Shown here piece after piece: positions 1 to 17,700 of a stretch of DNA of 64,000 nt (its first letter is position 1; each line of letters opens with the position of its first letter). The notes beneath the pieces are model-generated. The model was not told where the DNA came from and ran no database searches. It saw only the letters and a program-made list of their open reading frames with translations. The position numbers and the translations under genes are program-made. Source of the DNA: Pohlia nutans (lineage: Eukaryota; Streptophyta; Bryopsida; Bryales; Mniaceae); assembly GCA_022496805.1 (NCBI GenBank), contig CM040094.1, forward strand, positions 15,771,501 to 15,835,500, written 5' to 3'.

Positions 1-946
1 TATGTATTCTTCCAAACATTTAACTGGTCCTTTGTCTGGTCGTTTGATACGACCTGGCCATGTGTCTTTTTGGAAGTAGTAAGGTGTGGTATGTGCAAAT
101 TCGTGAACCAATGTTGTACTAGTAGTTATAGGGTCTCACTAAAATTCAAGGCATTTATTTATTAACCAAATCGTGGTTATCAATTAGGTATTGAAAATAC
201 AACAAAAGTGCAACATTGTAATGTTCTAAAGTTTTGGATAAAACTTAAACATGCTATAATATAAAATTTCTACAACCTTTTTGAACTTGATTTCTAAAAA
301 GAAGATTCTAAGCATTCTTAATTGAAATTTTTGTACAATTGAATGTGAAGACAACACTCGAGAAAACATCGTATGTCTTTATCAAATGATGTAGAAAAAT
401 TTAAGTTATAAATTCACTCTCATTGCAACTAGCACAAAACCTTATGCAATAAATCAACCCAACCTTAATCTTCTTGTGTAACACAATCAAGTGTGATATA
501 GTCAAGGGTGACACTGTTAAGTGTGCCGGAACACTATACTATTAGTATGCCCTACAATGTTTCAAGATGCACAGGTTGAAACACTAGTTAGTGTCTTGTA
601 TGAGAGGGTCATAGTTTTACTGCACCATGGTGTTACTGGACCGAGAGTGTAAAATCAAGGCTCGCCCTGCATCAAACTGTACTTTGCTACAGAGGATTTA
701 ACCTTCTCCCATAGAGCATGCATTCTGATGTTAATTGATTTTGGTGGTATAGTTGTAGAGTCACAATCCTTGGTGCATGAGCAATCATAGAGAACCAATC
801 AACACTACCTAATATACTCAATAATATCACTCTAGAAAAAATGGATGTGCATGGGTCGATCAAATGTCTTATTTGGAGGGAGACATTGAATACAACAACC
901 TAGTTTTGGGTTTTCAAAACGACTCAAACTAGTGTATCTACTCTTC
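1..946. other. intergenic, no gene seen
   Basis: AT-rich sequence with stop codons in all frames and no recognisable protein. Around 760-900 there are short stretches resembling the interior of the Tourist-like MITEs found at 8224 and 47827 (for example a GTGCATGGGT motif near 850), so this is probably decayed transposon DNA. Confidence 0.5.
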
Positions 947-1522
947 TTAACCCCTAACCGCCCAACCATCCATATTTTGGATGATGTACGGATTTGAACT
1001 CGGATTTCTCATCGATCATGCACTTTTTTCAGTGTGAAATTTTTACTAATTTTTTTTTGGGAAGTTACCTTCGTGCATGTGTGATCCGATTATAAAGGGG
1101 ATGATTTGTGAAATTTTTATGCCTCATTTCATGTTGTAGTGTTCCACCCCAAATTTGAAAGATTTTAGTCTAAAAGTGCTCTTGAAAAAGTCAAGTACTA
1201 GAAATAAGCAACCAAAAAATCTCCAAAAATCACTACACTTAGAGTATCACATTTCAACCCATCTCAAAAAATTTCAATATCAGATTGTCAATATCTTAAT
1301 CGTAATCATATTACAAAAGAGCTCTAAATTTTAAGTTTAAAAATTTATACACAAATATTGGTGATAGCAATCGCAAATCTAACCATATGGATAGAATCTA
1401 AAATGCATAATGTACAACTTTTATTCATTCATCAAATTGAAAATACCCCTCTTAGTTGCATTTTATAATGCATCTTTGAAAAACTGCCAAATCTGAAAAG
1501 GGTGAGGACGTTTAGGGGTTAA
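947..1522. mobile_element. TTAA-flanked non-autonomous DNA element, family A, copy 1
   Basis: The left end reads TTAACCCCTAACCG and the right end reads GTTTAGGGGTTAA, so a 576-bp segment is bounded by TTAA on both sides with short inverted ends. The interior (for example TGTGATCCGATTA near 1080 and ATCACTACACTTAGAGTAT near 1230) recurs at 5140-5220 and 14040-14220. No coding capacity is visible. TTAA target sites are typical of piggyBac-type transposases; that assignment is an inference. Confidence 0.65.
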
Positions 1523-1571
1523 TTGCATATCATAATTGCACAATTCATACATGGTGACTTGTGAGAGGCTT

Positions 1572-1745
1572 ACTTACTATTTCAAGGTCTAATTGAGTCA
1601 TGTTGGTGGGGAATACATGGTGAGCTCTCAATTTTTGGATGACCTTCAGAGTGCAATTCAGAAGAGTGCAATTCAGAGTTGCTGATAATGTTGGTGGGGA
1701 ATACATGGGGAGCTCTCAATTTTGGATGACCTTCAGAGTTGCTGA
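1572..1745 (-). mobile_element. fragment of Tourist-like MITE with internal duplication
   Basis: Read on the minus strand this resembles the left part of the element at 8224 (phrases such as CCAAAAATTGAGAGCTC and TTCCCCACCAACAT). A segment of about 85 bp starting ATGTTGGTGGGGAATACATG is present twice in tandem (about 1602 and 1688). No intact ends were found. Confidence 0.5.
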
Positions 1746-2017
1746 TAGAAATACTGTAACACTGGTGGAAACCACTGCCTTGTGAAATCCATTCAATGAA
1801 AACCAATCTATTTCTCTCCATGACCAGAAGACATGCTTTGCTTCTATTGACTACACTCAAACCTCTTTATAATGACATTGTAAAATATCCTGCACACTTG
1901 TGACACTATCATTGAGTGTAACACATTCAAACTATGTCATAGTGAAAAAGTCGGGACCCAAGGCGGTCAGATTAAAGAGGTTTGAGTGTACTGGAATCGC
2001 TCCTATCAGATGAATAA

Positions 2018-3893
2018 TCACATAATAGCTCGGATGGTAATGTGAAGGGTATGATCAGCAAACCAATCATACATGTCAGGCAGCTCCTTTTCCACGCGCT
2101 CCCTGAACCTAGCAACAGCTTTAGGTATGCTAGTCAAAAAGTGCACGAGAGTCACCCCAGCCTTGAATCCTCTATAGTGAGCTGACCGATTGCCTGTCGA
2201 CAACAACACACGAGAGTACAAATGACAATTTGTTGATAGCAACGCTTAAATTTCTCACTGAACTTACAGGCAGACAATGAATAAACGCATATGGCATGTG
2301 AAGCAAGCTGAATCTATCCCAACAGAATCAAAATAGACAAAACTGTGAGTGAAAACGTACCATCCTTCGAGGCATTGAAGTAATAATTGTCAAGATTGTC
2401 TCGCCGGAACTCATCAAGAACAGCTCGTACACTATCAACATGCTCACTGTTAGGCTTCTTAGTAGATACTGGAAGGGTGAGACTAATCTCCGTTGACATA
2501 AGTGTTTGTTCAAGGCAGCAGTTGGCGAAAAGAACGATTGAGAGTTCCTTCACTTCAACTGGTGGAGTTGTGGATGTCATGTTCAATTTTTCTTCACTGC
2601 AAGAAAAAGATTAAACAGTATGCTCAGCCAAAACCAGAATCACCTCAAAAAAACAGAAACAAAAGTTCATAGACCTTCTTCATCTAATAAGTCACCCAAC
2701 TGCCAGATACAGAGTGAATTGAAGCTTGTAAGACCTGAGGCAGGTTGAGGCTTGTCATTTTTCTTTGACAATCAGTGGTGAGATCAAGCGCTACCTGCAG
2801 ATATCACGGAGCTTTTCAAGATCTTGTCTACTGAGACGTTTGTTGTCACGAAGGCAGCCGATGCTGGTTTTGGGCCACTTTGATCCGGGATACTCCTTCA
2901 CTAAACCAGGGTATAAATCAGCAACGTGGCTTTTGAGCTGATCAAACAATTTGAGACAATAAGTGAAAGTTAGTAACTTGGTACACAAAAAGGCCCACTT
3001 TATACTTGGGGCCGGATTGAGGGCCGGCCCGAACTCTTCAAATTTCAACCAATTTCAACCAATAGGATCACTCAATTCTTTCAAATCGAGCCCAAGGGCT
3101 TTATACTAGGGCCGGGCCGGAAGGAGCAAATTTTCCTATGTGGCGTCCTATGTGGCATGATTTTGGCACCAAATCTTTGGGCCCATTTGATGAAATCGGG
3201 ACAAGGTTTGCCATGGCCCGAACTCCAAACTTGGGCCGGATTGAATCGGGCCAGCCTTCCATCCAGCCCCAGCCTGTGTTGAAAGTGATATGTAACATTG
3301 GTACTTAGCTAAGTAGGAATGTTGGAATTAAGTTACTCCGTAGTAATTTAATATGAATTTGTCAACATGGTATCAGAGTAAAGTAATGACCCGCATTATA
3401 ACCACAATTCCTCAGAGACATACACACAAGCCTAAACGTGCTTTTACCCACTTTCCTTTTAACACCTATATAATCACAAGTGCACATTTAATGCTTCAAC
3501 TCCATCTACATTTTGTATCCGCCTTGAAGAAAGGGTCCAATGTAAGTAAAAGCAGATTGCTAATTCCAAACATCAGTGTTATCAGGCAATCATGCTCGTA
3601 TTTGCTATACCAGCAAATTCCTTACTGCCAAAAAGTTTTGATGCAAAGGAGCTATTACCTGAAAACTACTCCAGGTTTAGAGTTATGTTATAAAAACTTT
3701 GCCAAAATCAACAGAAGACTGCCATGGGAATGGAATATTGTATTACCTCCAGAAGAACATCTGGAAATCCAGTGTATGCAATCGTAAGAACCCCTTGCCA
3801 GCTTACAAAGAACTCGGCGACCTCAAACCTGCACGCCGAAGTGCTGGCCACCATGGATGCCAAACCACCGGAAGTGAATGTGACATCGGCCAT
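2018..3893 (-). CDS. probable 2H-phosphoesterase-like protein (plant 'RNA ligase/cyclic nucleotide phosphodiesterase' family), 4 exons
   Basis: Four minus-strand exons join in phase: 3893-3807 (ATG start, donor GTAAGC), 2937-2795 (acceptor TTTGATCAG, donor GTAGCG), 2596-2361 (acceptor TTCTTGCAG, donor GTACGT) and 2193-2018 (acceptor GTCGACAG, stop TGA). They encode 213 aa. Landmarks are YPGLVKEYPGSKWPKTS in exon 2, ELSIVLF in exon 3, and HYRG...GVTLVHF plus the C-terminal LHITIRA in exon 4. The last matches the HxTx signature of 2H phosphoesterases, which act on cyclic phosphates of nucleotides or RNA ends. I recall a plant family with this layout, but the name rests on memory and the substrate is unknown. 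The 869-bp first intron holds a GGCC-rich stretch (3000-3260) and an LTR/primer-site scrap at 3320-3378. No targeting signal is obvious. The gene model is firmer than the function. Confidence 0.72.
3320..3378 (+). mobile_element. LTR-end scrap with tRNA-Met primer binding site
   Basis: A short TG...CA unit (TGTTGGAATTAAG to GTCAACA, 48 bp) is followed immediately by TGGTATCAGAG, the classical initiator-tRNA-Met primer site of plant Copia/TRIM elements. No second LTR was found nearby. It lies in intron 1 of the 2018-3893 gene, in the opposite orientation. Confidence 0.45.
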
Positions 3894-5039
3894 TGTTTGC
3901 ATTGCGATTTAGGGTTTCAAGGAAAGCTCATCTCGGTCTCCTGAGCACACAGACGAATGTGAGAGTAACGAAACTCAAGAAAAATAAGGAAGTTTGCGGA
4001 GGCACTATTCGTTCGTGGTGACAATCCAAGCGCATCACATCAGCGTGAAACCAAAAAAATGAAAAAATATTGAGCAGTAGGTACCGCAATTGAACATTAT
4101 GTCCTGTGTTTTGAGATTAGGTCATCTGCCATCAAAACTTTGAAACTTCACAACGGTGTGCAAAAATTGCACAGTTCTGTGCTTTGGATTTCGTTTTCGA
4201 TCCATACCAAGAATCAATTAAAATTCCATCATTCCAAAAGTTAGACCTAAACTCGCTGTCAGTCTATAGAATTTCCTACCATACCTTGCGATACTAATCA
4301 ATCAAGAGCTCCCAAAACGTCGCGCGATCGATGAACAGAATTGAATGGGTAACAGAAGCAGAGGATTAAGCTTGCGCAATGGATGCAATTAGGGCTGTCA
4401 CACATCTGAAGATTGAGAAGGTCTGGAGAGAAAAGAGGAGCTAATAAGGGCTTTCTCCATGAAGAAGGTGTGACTCCCCTTTTTTTTGCCTGTGGAGAAT
4501 GAGAGTAGAGAATGGAGAATGAGACTAGCAAAAATCATGAAGCTGCAACCCTCTAGAGCGACAACAAGGGTGAAAATGGAGGTGAAGGTGAAAAGGAGAA
4601 GTTCAGCGGTGAAAACTTCACATGCGAAACCATTCTTCATGCCCATTCTTCACCTTGGAGGAGAGAAAAGAAACTTTTGAATCTTCAATAAATGAACCCT
4701 CCGCAATTCAATGAGAGAGTGCCATGTCTTCATTCTTTGAAGATTTAGAATGGGGAGAAAGGTGTGACAACCCTTATTAGAACTAGAGATGAATATGGCG
4801 TAAAGACACATAGAACGTAAATGATTTATCCAAAAACCTTTCTCAAACGGTCATCGCACGAGAGGAGCAATTTGCAATTTATTTTATTTTTTGCAATAAT
4901 TTTTTTAATTAAAAAAAAACAAACAAACAAAAAAACACACATATAAAATAGCAGTGCATATTTTAAATTTAAGAAAGAGAAAGAAAAAAAAAAAAAAAAA
5001 CACATATAGAATAGGAGCGCCAATTTGTGCTACGGCAGG
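3894..5039. other. upstream region of the 2018-3893 gene, otherwise no gene
   Basis: This region should hold the 5' leader and promoter of the minus-strand gene, which starts at 3893. Purine-rich imperfect repeats (GAATGGAGAATGAGA-like, 4490-4530) and A/T homopolymers (4900-5000) are present. Short ORFs on both strands show no recognisable protein. Confidence 0.4.
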
Positions 5040-5492
5040 CTTGGGGTGAAATTTTCATTTCATTCAATTTTTCTCATCTACGATATACTTTTTTGTAATG
5101 TGGATTTTTTACTATAGATTTTATGGGAAATTAGCTTCATACATGTGTGATCCGATTAAAAAGTCAACTCATAAAATCAAGCAACCAAAAACTCCAAAAA
5201 TCACTACACTTAGAGTATTACATTTCAACCCATTCTAACAAATTTCATTTACAAATTGTCAATATCTTTTTCATAATCAAATTACAAAATAGTTTTGACT
5301 TTTAAGTTTCAAAATTTATATAAAATATTAGTGATAGTAATCATTGATTTAACCACATGAATAGAATCTAGAATTCATAATGTACAACATTTATTCCTAC
5401 ATCAAATTCAAAATATTCCTTTTAATTGCATTTTATAATGCATTTTTGCAAAATTACCCAATCTAGAGAGGCCTTGGGCATTTAGGGGTTAA
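5040..5492. mobile_element. TTAA-type element, family A, copy 2 (left end lost)
   Basis: The interior matches the 947-1522 element (TGTGATCCGATTA near 5145, ATCACTACACTTAGAGTAT near 5200) and the right end reads GCATTTAGGGGTTAA, finishing at 5492. The left inverted end is not visible, so this copy is truncated or diverged. Confidence 0.6.
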
Positions 5493-5689
5493 TTAGTTGG
5501 AAGGAATAAGAGTTTTAAAAAATAAAATAAAAATGGAATTAGTTCTCATTGCACATACATTATCTTTCTAGCCTAAAGTTAAATGACCTGAAAACCAAAA
5601 AAACGAACTGTGGATAGAAGGGACGCATGCTACATAACATTCTTAAGTAGTAGGATACTGCACCGCCCACTGTATGGATTAGCTTTTAT

Positions 5690-6170
5690 TGATACAGTAA
5701 CTTCCTTTGGAACATGGAGTGAAAGATGACACTTAGCATTATACGAGAGAATTTAATAGGAGTCAAACAAGTAAGACAAACTTAACTCTTAAAAGTTCTG
5801 AGAGCCCTTTTTGACCAATATTATACAACAATACGGTATTCTATTGTATTTGGCATGATTCCACACCTCCTATGGATTTAAGATTAAAAATGAAGTTAAA
5901 ATTCACGTCAACATGGTTTTAATGAGCTACTGGAGTCTCAATTTGAAACTTTCTACTCACAACAAATGCCAAATATATGCCAACATATCTACTATCCCCA
6001 TGGATACTAAAAGGGATAAGATGTGAAAACAAAGACTAGCATCCGAGAGCATAGGAAAAAATCTTGGAAACTTTAGTAGGGATACAAAGTCCAGAGCATT
6101 CAAGAGCATCGGAAAAAATCTTGGAAACTTTAGTAGGGGTACAAAGTCTAGGGCATAAGAATGTTGTGTA
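5690..6170. repeat. dispersed repeat, copy 1
   Basis: Contains GGAACATGGAGTGAAAGATG (about 5708) and, twice, CTTGGAAACTTTAGTAGGG (about 6063 and 6121). Similar text occurs at 11320-11550 in a GDH intron and, inverted, at 54390-54570. The pieces share order, so they are copies of one transposon family, but its ends could not be fixed. Confidence 0.5.
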
Positions 6171-6359
6171 CTACGCCGACCAAGTGGATGATGTGCCGCA
6201 TCACGCATCACACTCTCCCCGAAGTTTGCTACGACGATCGCTGGATCACTTCGCATCAGCACAATCGATTGCTCCTCTGTCACCCCTTCAATCCGTTGTC
6301 AATTCCTCCTCCTGGTCTCCCGTCAGAGCCACGAATACCAAGCTCGCTCGCTCGTCACA

Positions 6360-6425
6360 TGGATAACCATGGACGACGATCGGCACTGACACCTCCATGC
6401 CGAGGGGCCCATGGTTATCCATTCC
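6360..6425. repeat. small inverted repeat upstream of GDH
   Basis: GGATAACCATGG at about 6360 is mirrored by CCATGGTTATCC at about 6410, a perfect 12-bp inverted repeat around a loop of about 40 bp. It lies about 1.1 kb upstream of the GDH start; function unknown. Confidence 0.5.
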
Positions 6426-6504
6426 GGATGTCGGTGCCACCTCCTCCACGATCAAATATCTGGCCTAAACCGCCATGCACATGCACCGGCAATTAACGAT
6501 TGCA

Positions 6505-6815
6505 TTGCTCACAAGAAGCTTTGGTTCTTTAATTAGTTTGTCAGTAGGATTTTAGTTGTGGCGGCCTTTGGAGTTATTTGCAGCTGAATCGTGTTTTTTT
6601 TTTGTTAAGGTGAGTTTCATTGATGATCAAGTGCAGCATTGGATTGCATTTTTGCGTTTCTTGCATCGCTCACAAGAAGCTTTGGCTCTTTAGTCTGTCA
6701 GTAGGATTTTAGTTGTGGCGGCCTTTGGAGTTATTAGCAGCTGAATCGTTTCTTGCTAAGGTGAGTTTCATTGATGATCAAGTGCAGCATTGGATTGCAT
6801 TCTTGCGTTTCATCT
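6505..6815 (+). repeat. tandem duplication carrying two copies of a splice-donor-like site in the presumed GDH leader
   Basis: A unit of about 155 bp starting GCTCACAAGAAGCTTTGG (6509 and about 6667) is repeated with few changes. Each copy contains TAAG|GTGAGTTTC, a near-consensus 5' splice site (GT at 6610 and 6761). The position is about 0.8-1 kb upstream of the GDH ATG, so it could be a 5'-UTR exon with duplicated donors. No transcript evidence is available. Confidence 0.55.
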
Positions 6816-6974
6816 TCCTTCTCATGTTCTGCAATTTGAATTTGAAACTGTACGGGTTAATTAGTAGGGTGAGAATTGAGGTGAGACTTATTATGGTTAT
6901 ATAGTTATTTGTTAGTTAGGGTTTAGGGTTGAGGTCTTTTTATTTCGCAATTGATCGATCGTGTTGTAAACACA

Positions 6975-7190
6975 GGAAGCTCATAATGGTTTCCCTGTGT
7001 GCGTTTCTTTTTTAGTCTCACTTTTTCCCACCGAGCCTCAAGAGTTGACACTTGTTAAACTTTTTTTTAACGAGTAGGTGAGTCAACATTAAACTGATAA
7101 ATAAGCAGCTTTAAGACTCAATGGGAAAAGTGAGACTCGCAGGGAAATCACACAGGGAATCGCATATGAGACCCTGGTGAAATGTATCTG
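6975..7190. repeat. imperfect inverted repeat (hairpin MITE-like)
   Basis: The left arm (CCTGTGTGCG...TAGTCTCACTTTTTCCCA, 6995-7030) is the reverse complement, with mismatches, of the right arm (TGGGAAAAGTGAGACTCG...CACACAGGGAATCG, 7121-7162). This is a foldback structure of about 200 bp between the presumed leader and the GDH ATG. Confidence 0.5.
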
Positions 7191-7433
7191 GTTGCAATCA
7201 CGAGGAACCCTGACCATATTACGAGTACAAGAATGATGGTAATCACTTGCTAAATTGAACAACCTTGTTATGAACAGCAGTTTGGCAGTAATGTTTACTT
7301 TCCTGGGAATTGGACAAGGTTCCCTGTGAATGTTTGATCGCATGAAGCTTTCTTTTGAGTGTACCAGAGAGCTGTGCTTCTTGCTTTGTATGCTGAGTGT
7401 CTCGGTTTGTGGATTTTTCATGAAGTGCATTGA

Positions 7434-13032
<5,599 letters not shown>

Positions 13033-13038
13033 TTGTGA

Positions 13039-13225
13039 CACTAAAAGGAGAAGGCATCGCTTTTCACTCCTTTTGTGCGTCAAACGGCGCCACTTTGCAC
13101 TCACCAAATTTTTTGGTTGGACTTGGTGAGTGCGATTTGTCACATAGGACAAGCGTGTAGAGTGAAAAGCGACAATGTACAAGATCCTCTAGAGTGAGAA
13201 AGAAACGACGCCTCTGCTTGTAGTG
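13039..13225. mobile_element. CACTA-type MITE immediately after the GDH stop
   Basis: A 187-bp element starting CACTAAAAGGAGAAGGC and ending CGCCTCTGCTTGTAGTG. It starts six bases beyond the GDH TGA. Flanking triplets are TGA and AGA, so a 3-bp target duplication is possible but imperfect. It must lie in the GDH 3' UTR or replace it. Confidence 0.7.
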
Positions 13226-13911
13226 AGAGGGCCCTAAGGCCTGAGACGGTTTTTGTGCATAATCCTCTCCTGCAAACTAAATTAGGACCATGGTTAACCC
13301 CTGAACGTACCGACCCTTTGAACACAAGTAGATGCTAGCCTCAAAAATAGATATCACATGTACAGTGGGGTACAAGATGGTTACGAATTTTTGGATCCAG
13401 TTGAGGGTTGTGGGAACTTTGGAAGCCCCATGTATGCTCAAAAATGAACAGAATTTTTAATTGTAAATTGCATTGGAATCACACTAAAGTCTACTTTATC
13501 ATTATTACATATACACGTGTAATTGAAAATCATACAAATTTTTTGATGTTTTCTACATGTTATCTACCATTTAGTGCTGCCACCATTTGTGAAAATTACA
13601 ACTTGTATTTAATGGTACATATTAGAAATGAACCTTCACAATTGCTTTAAAGATACTTGATCCCACACCACTTGAACTACTTGTATGATTTCTAACTTAT
13701 TCTTTACCTTAATGCAAAAAATCTTTGACTATCTTCCAAAGGTTCACTACAAAATGATAGATAGTGTATAAAAGAAATCTAAATTGTTTTAACTTCTGAA
13801 TAATGCACTTTTTGCAAATAATGCACTTTTTGCAGTTAGATTTTATGAGTTGAGAATTTTTTATACCTCATTTCATGTTACACTGATTCACCAAAAATTT
13901 CTAAAATCTTA
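13226..13911. other. intergenic between GDH and TAF12
   Basis: No gene seen. At 13293 the text GTTAACCCCTGAACGTACCG resembles one end of the TTAA-type elements and shares ACCCTTTGAACA with the reverse strand near 50920, so a transposon scrap is likely. Confidence 0.4.
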
Positions 13912-14475
13912 GTAAACCCCTACCTAACAAGGCATTTTTGGCGTGATGTACAAAATTCAAATTCGTTTTCTCATCCGTCATGAACTTTTTGCAAGTACAA
14001 AAAAACACTACAAAATTCTATGACAACGTAGCTTCATGCTTGTGTGATCCAATTAGAAAGAGGATGATTTGTGAAAAATATATGCCTCATTTAATGCCAC
14101 ACATCTCCACCAAAAATTTCTAATATCTTAATTCAAAACTAATCAAACGTGCTCTTGAAAAAATCAACTAATAAATTAAGCCAAAAAAACTTAAAAAATC
14201 ACTACACTTAGAGTATTACATTTCAACCCATCACAACAATTTCATCCACAAACTGTCAATATCTTATATGTTCTCGAATTACAAAAGAATTTTGAATTTT
14301 ACGCTTCAAATTCTATACAAAAATATTGGTGCTTGCAATCACAAATGGATAGAATCTAAAATTCATAATGTACATACAAATTTTATTCATACATCAAGTT
14401 CAAAATATCCCTCTTAGATGCATTTCATAATGCACCTTTGCAATTCTCCAAATTTGTAGGCATTTAGGGACATTG
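13912..14475. mobile_element. TTAA-type element, family A, copy 3 (ends decayed)
   Basis: Starts GTAAACCCCTACC and carries the family interior (TGTGATCCAATTAGAAAG near 14041, ATCACTACACTTAGAGTAT near 14200, CCCTCTTAGATGCATTT near 14410). The right end near 14465 (GGCATTTAGGGACA) has lost its TTAA. Confidence 0.6.
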
Positions 14476-14799
14476 ATATGACTAAGCAAAACTTGAATAT
14501 TACAAAAAAAATCATTTACAGTCCGGCAAAGAGCATGATGTGATCAATACCCTGCTTTTCCTGATCTCATGTATAGCCATGAAAAAGGAAATCCAAGATA
14601 CTGTTCACAAGTGTTTCCAAAAATTTCTGAATGCGTAATGTACAGAGCATCACTCCAATTTGGATTTCTGCAGAAAGAAGAAGCTAGCCCCATAAGAAAT
14701 TCACAAAGGCTCTGTTCGGTCAGGGGGCACCACCTGAAGCTGATTATATGTTCATGCTGACCAACACACTCGGGATCGATTGATGCTGTGCAAATCATG

Positions 14800-17700
14800 C
14801 TACACCCGTGGTATCCTTGGCATGCCCGGCGACGGCGAAGGAGAGGCTGCTGGCAAACCCGATAGCCCCGACTTCACGGGGGTGGAAACATTTACAGTGG
14901 CTGGTGCTCCAGTAAGGAGACCAGACGCTTTCGGCTCGGCTGCTGCCTGTCCAGCTGCTGCAGATTTCCTCACAACAGCAAGACGCTGCTTGTGCGTTTC
15001 GCTCACGCTCGGACGCTTGTAAGACCGGTACTCGTCTCCACCAAAACCCGGGACCGTGATGTTCCACTGCTTGTCAAGGTGAAGCAACACATCTTTTGCT
15101 TCCAGAACATTAGACTTGCGGTGTTTTGCGAGTTTCACAGCAAACGAAGCGACGCTTTCGATGAAATCGTCTGCAATTTCAAGCATCACGTCCTCCACGT
15201 CCGGATCAAGCCGCTCTCGAGGGTCAATCTGCGCAATCAAGTCTTGTATACTCCGTTTGCCGAGAATGCTCCCTGTTGCGTCAAGCGGCTCTGTGTTTGC
15301 AGCAGTTGCAGGAGCCAAGGAAGGGAGCGCGTTGTTCGTCTGAGCTGCTGCCCCAGGGGTACCAGGTCTTGCTTGGTTGGTGGCCATGGAAGTGGAGACC
15401 ATCTGCAGTCGTTGCTGCTGTTGCTGTTGCTGCTGTGGCTGTTGCTGTGGCTGCTGCTGCTGCTGCTGCTGATATTGAGCAGGTTTATTCATCGCATACA
15501 TTTGTTGTTGCTGCTGCGCTCCAGGTGAGATACCCTGCATCTGAGCACCGATAGACGACGCCCTTGAGAGCATGGTATTCCCCTGATTCTGCATCATCGG
15601 CTGACCCTGAGTCTGTCGAGCCATTGCCTGCTGCTGTTGTGGTCCAAGCCGTTGCTGAGCAAGTTGCTGCTGATGTATTGCCTGTTGTTGTTGCTGCTGC
15701 TGTGTGGTAAGGGTAACACCTTGTCTGGCAGGACCCAGGTTCTGTTGCTGCATTCCTCCTATGTACTGTGAGGAAGGTGTTTGCACCTGATTCGGTTTCG
15801 GTCTAGCCTGCAGACGGAACTCAATAGAGAAAATTAGAATACAGAAGCAAAACTCTAAAACTTAGTAGGAAGATTGGGAAAGGAGCTCCAAATGCTAATT
15901 TGACAACCTCTAAGAGCTACTTCTTTCACAACAGAACACCTTGAGACTACTTTCAAAACGGTACACTATGCTTCTTCCACAGGAGAGCCTATGTGAGGTT
16001 TTCTTTTAAGGTAGGGACGCCAATAATCACCACCCACCTAAAATCTTAGACAAAGAGTACATAGGATGCAGACCACCAAAGCATCTATCCAAGCGTTGAT
16101 TTAGGTCATCTACCCTCTTTCATTTCCTAACAAAAACAGCAATAGAAGATTGAACAGTCTAATGATAGGAACTGTGCTCGGCGGCAATTTTGGCTGTCCC
16201 TACCTCACCTTCACTGGAAATGAAAATCAAACAGCAAACCAGTTAAATGCTTCAGAACCCTAAACCCTAACACGGCGAAGAAAACGCGCCTGCATGTTAT
16301 GTTGTTGCACAAGGAAATTACTTTCAAAAGGGAACGAAAGAGGAGACGAAGACGAGATAGAGGAGAAGAGTTACACTACCGGGATCATACAGGTACACTG
16401 ATTGCTACATTCGTTAGCAACATTAGGGGAATAGTTGTAGAAACGCGCCTGCATCATATCTTGCTGCACAAGGAAACTACTTTCAAAAGGGAACGAAAGA
16501 GGAGACGAAGAGGAGACAGAGGAGAAGAATTACACTACCGGGATCGTACACTGATTGCTACGTTCGTTAGCAACATTAGAGGAATAGCTGAAGAAACGCA
16601 CCTGCATCTTCTGTTGCTACACAAGGAAATTAATTTCAAAAGGGAACGAAAGAGACAAAGAGGAGACAGAGGCGCAAAGAGTTACACTACCGGGATCATA
16701 CAGGTACACTGATTGCTACGTTCGTTAGCAACATTAGGGGAATAGTTGGAGAAATGCGCCTGCATCATATCTTGCTGCACAAGGAAACTACTTTCAAAAG
16801 GGAACGAAAGAGGAGACGAAGAGGAGACAGAGGAGAAGAATTACACTACCGGGATCGTACACTGATTGCTACGTTCGTTAGCAACATTAGGGGAATAGTT
16901 GGAGAAATGCGCCTGCATCATATCTTGCTGCACAAGGAAACTACTTTCAAAAGGGAACGAAAGAGACAAAGAGGAGACAGAGGCGCGAAGAGTTACACTA
17001 CCGGGATCATACAGGTACACTGATCGCTACGTTCGTTAGCAACATTAGAGGAATAGTTGAAGAAACCCGCCTGCGTGTTATGTTGCTGCACAAGGAAACT
17101 ACTTCCAAAAGGGAACGAAAGAGGAGACGCAGACGAGACAGAGGCGAAGAGTTACACTACCGGGATCATACAGGTACACTGATTGCTAGGTTCGTTAGAG
17201 GAATAGTTGAAGAAACCCGCCTGCGTGTTATGTTGCTGCACAAGGAAATTACTTTCAAAAGGGAACGAAAGAGGAGACAATGAGGACATAGAAGAAGAGT
17301 TCCACTACCGTGATTGCTACGTTCGTTAGCAACATTATGGGAATAGCTATAACAACATTACAGTTGTTAAATGTTGCTCAACAAGCTGTAACGTTGCTTG
17401 AGTTTTGACGTTGCTTGAATTGCTCCCCTACGTTGATTAGCTCAAGAATATAGGATGTTGAAATAAGGAAAAATTGATTAGCAAAAACGAAGTAGAATCT
17501 GGAATGTTCGACCGTTCGATGTAACAATGTCATTACGTAACTATTCCGATTAGACTAGGGTTTCAAAGACATCATATCAATCCAGAGATATATGATCACG
17601 GAACTTCCAAGGCGTGGAAAACAAACGTAGCACACTGTATGATTCTAGTGGTGTCTGAGTAGCTAATGAGAGAGTTGCCTTGGAATTGGAAAGTGACATT

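Noticed and set aside
3353..3944. Plus-strand ORFs of 62-144 codons
   Set aside because: They lie antisense to exon 1 and intron 1 of the minus-strand gene and show no recognisable protein.
14992..15528. Plus-strand 178-codon ORF
   Set aside because: Antisense shadow of TAF12 exon 2; Leu/Ala runs mirror the CAG repeat.
16299..17283. Plus-strand ORFs with repeated FKRERKRRRR text
   Set aside because: They are translations of the antisense of the TAF12 intron array; the basic repeats come from the acceptor polypyrimidine tract read backwards.
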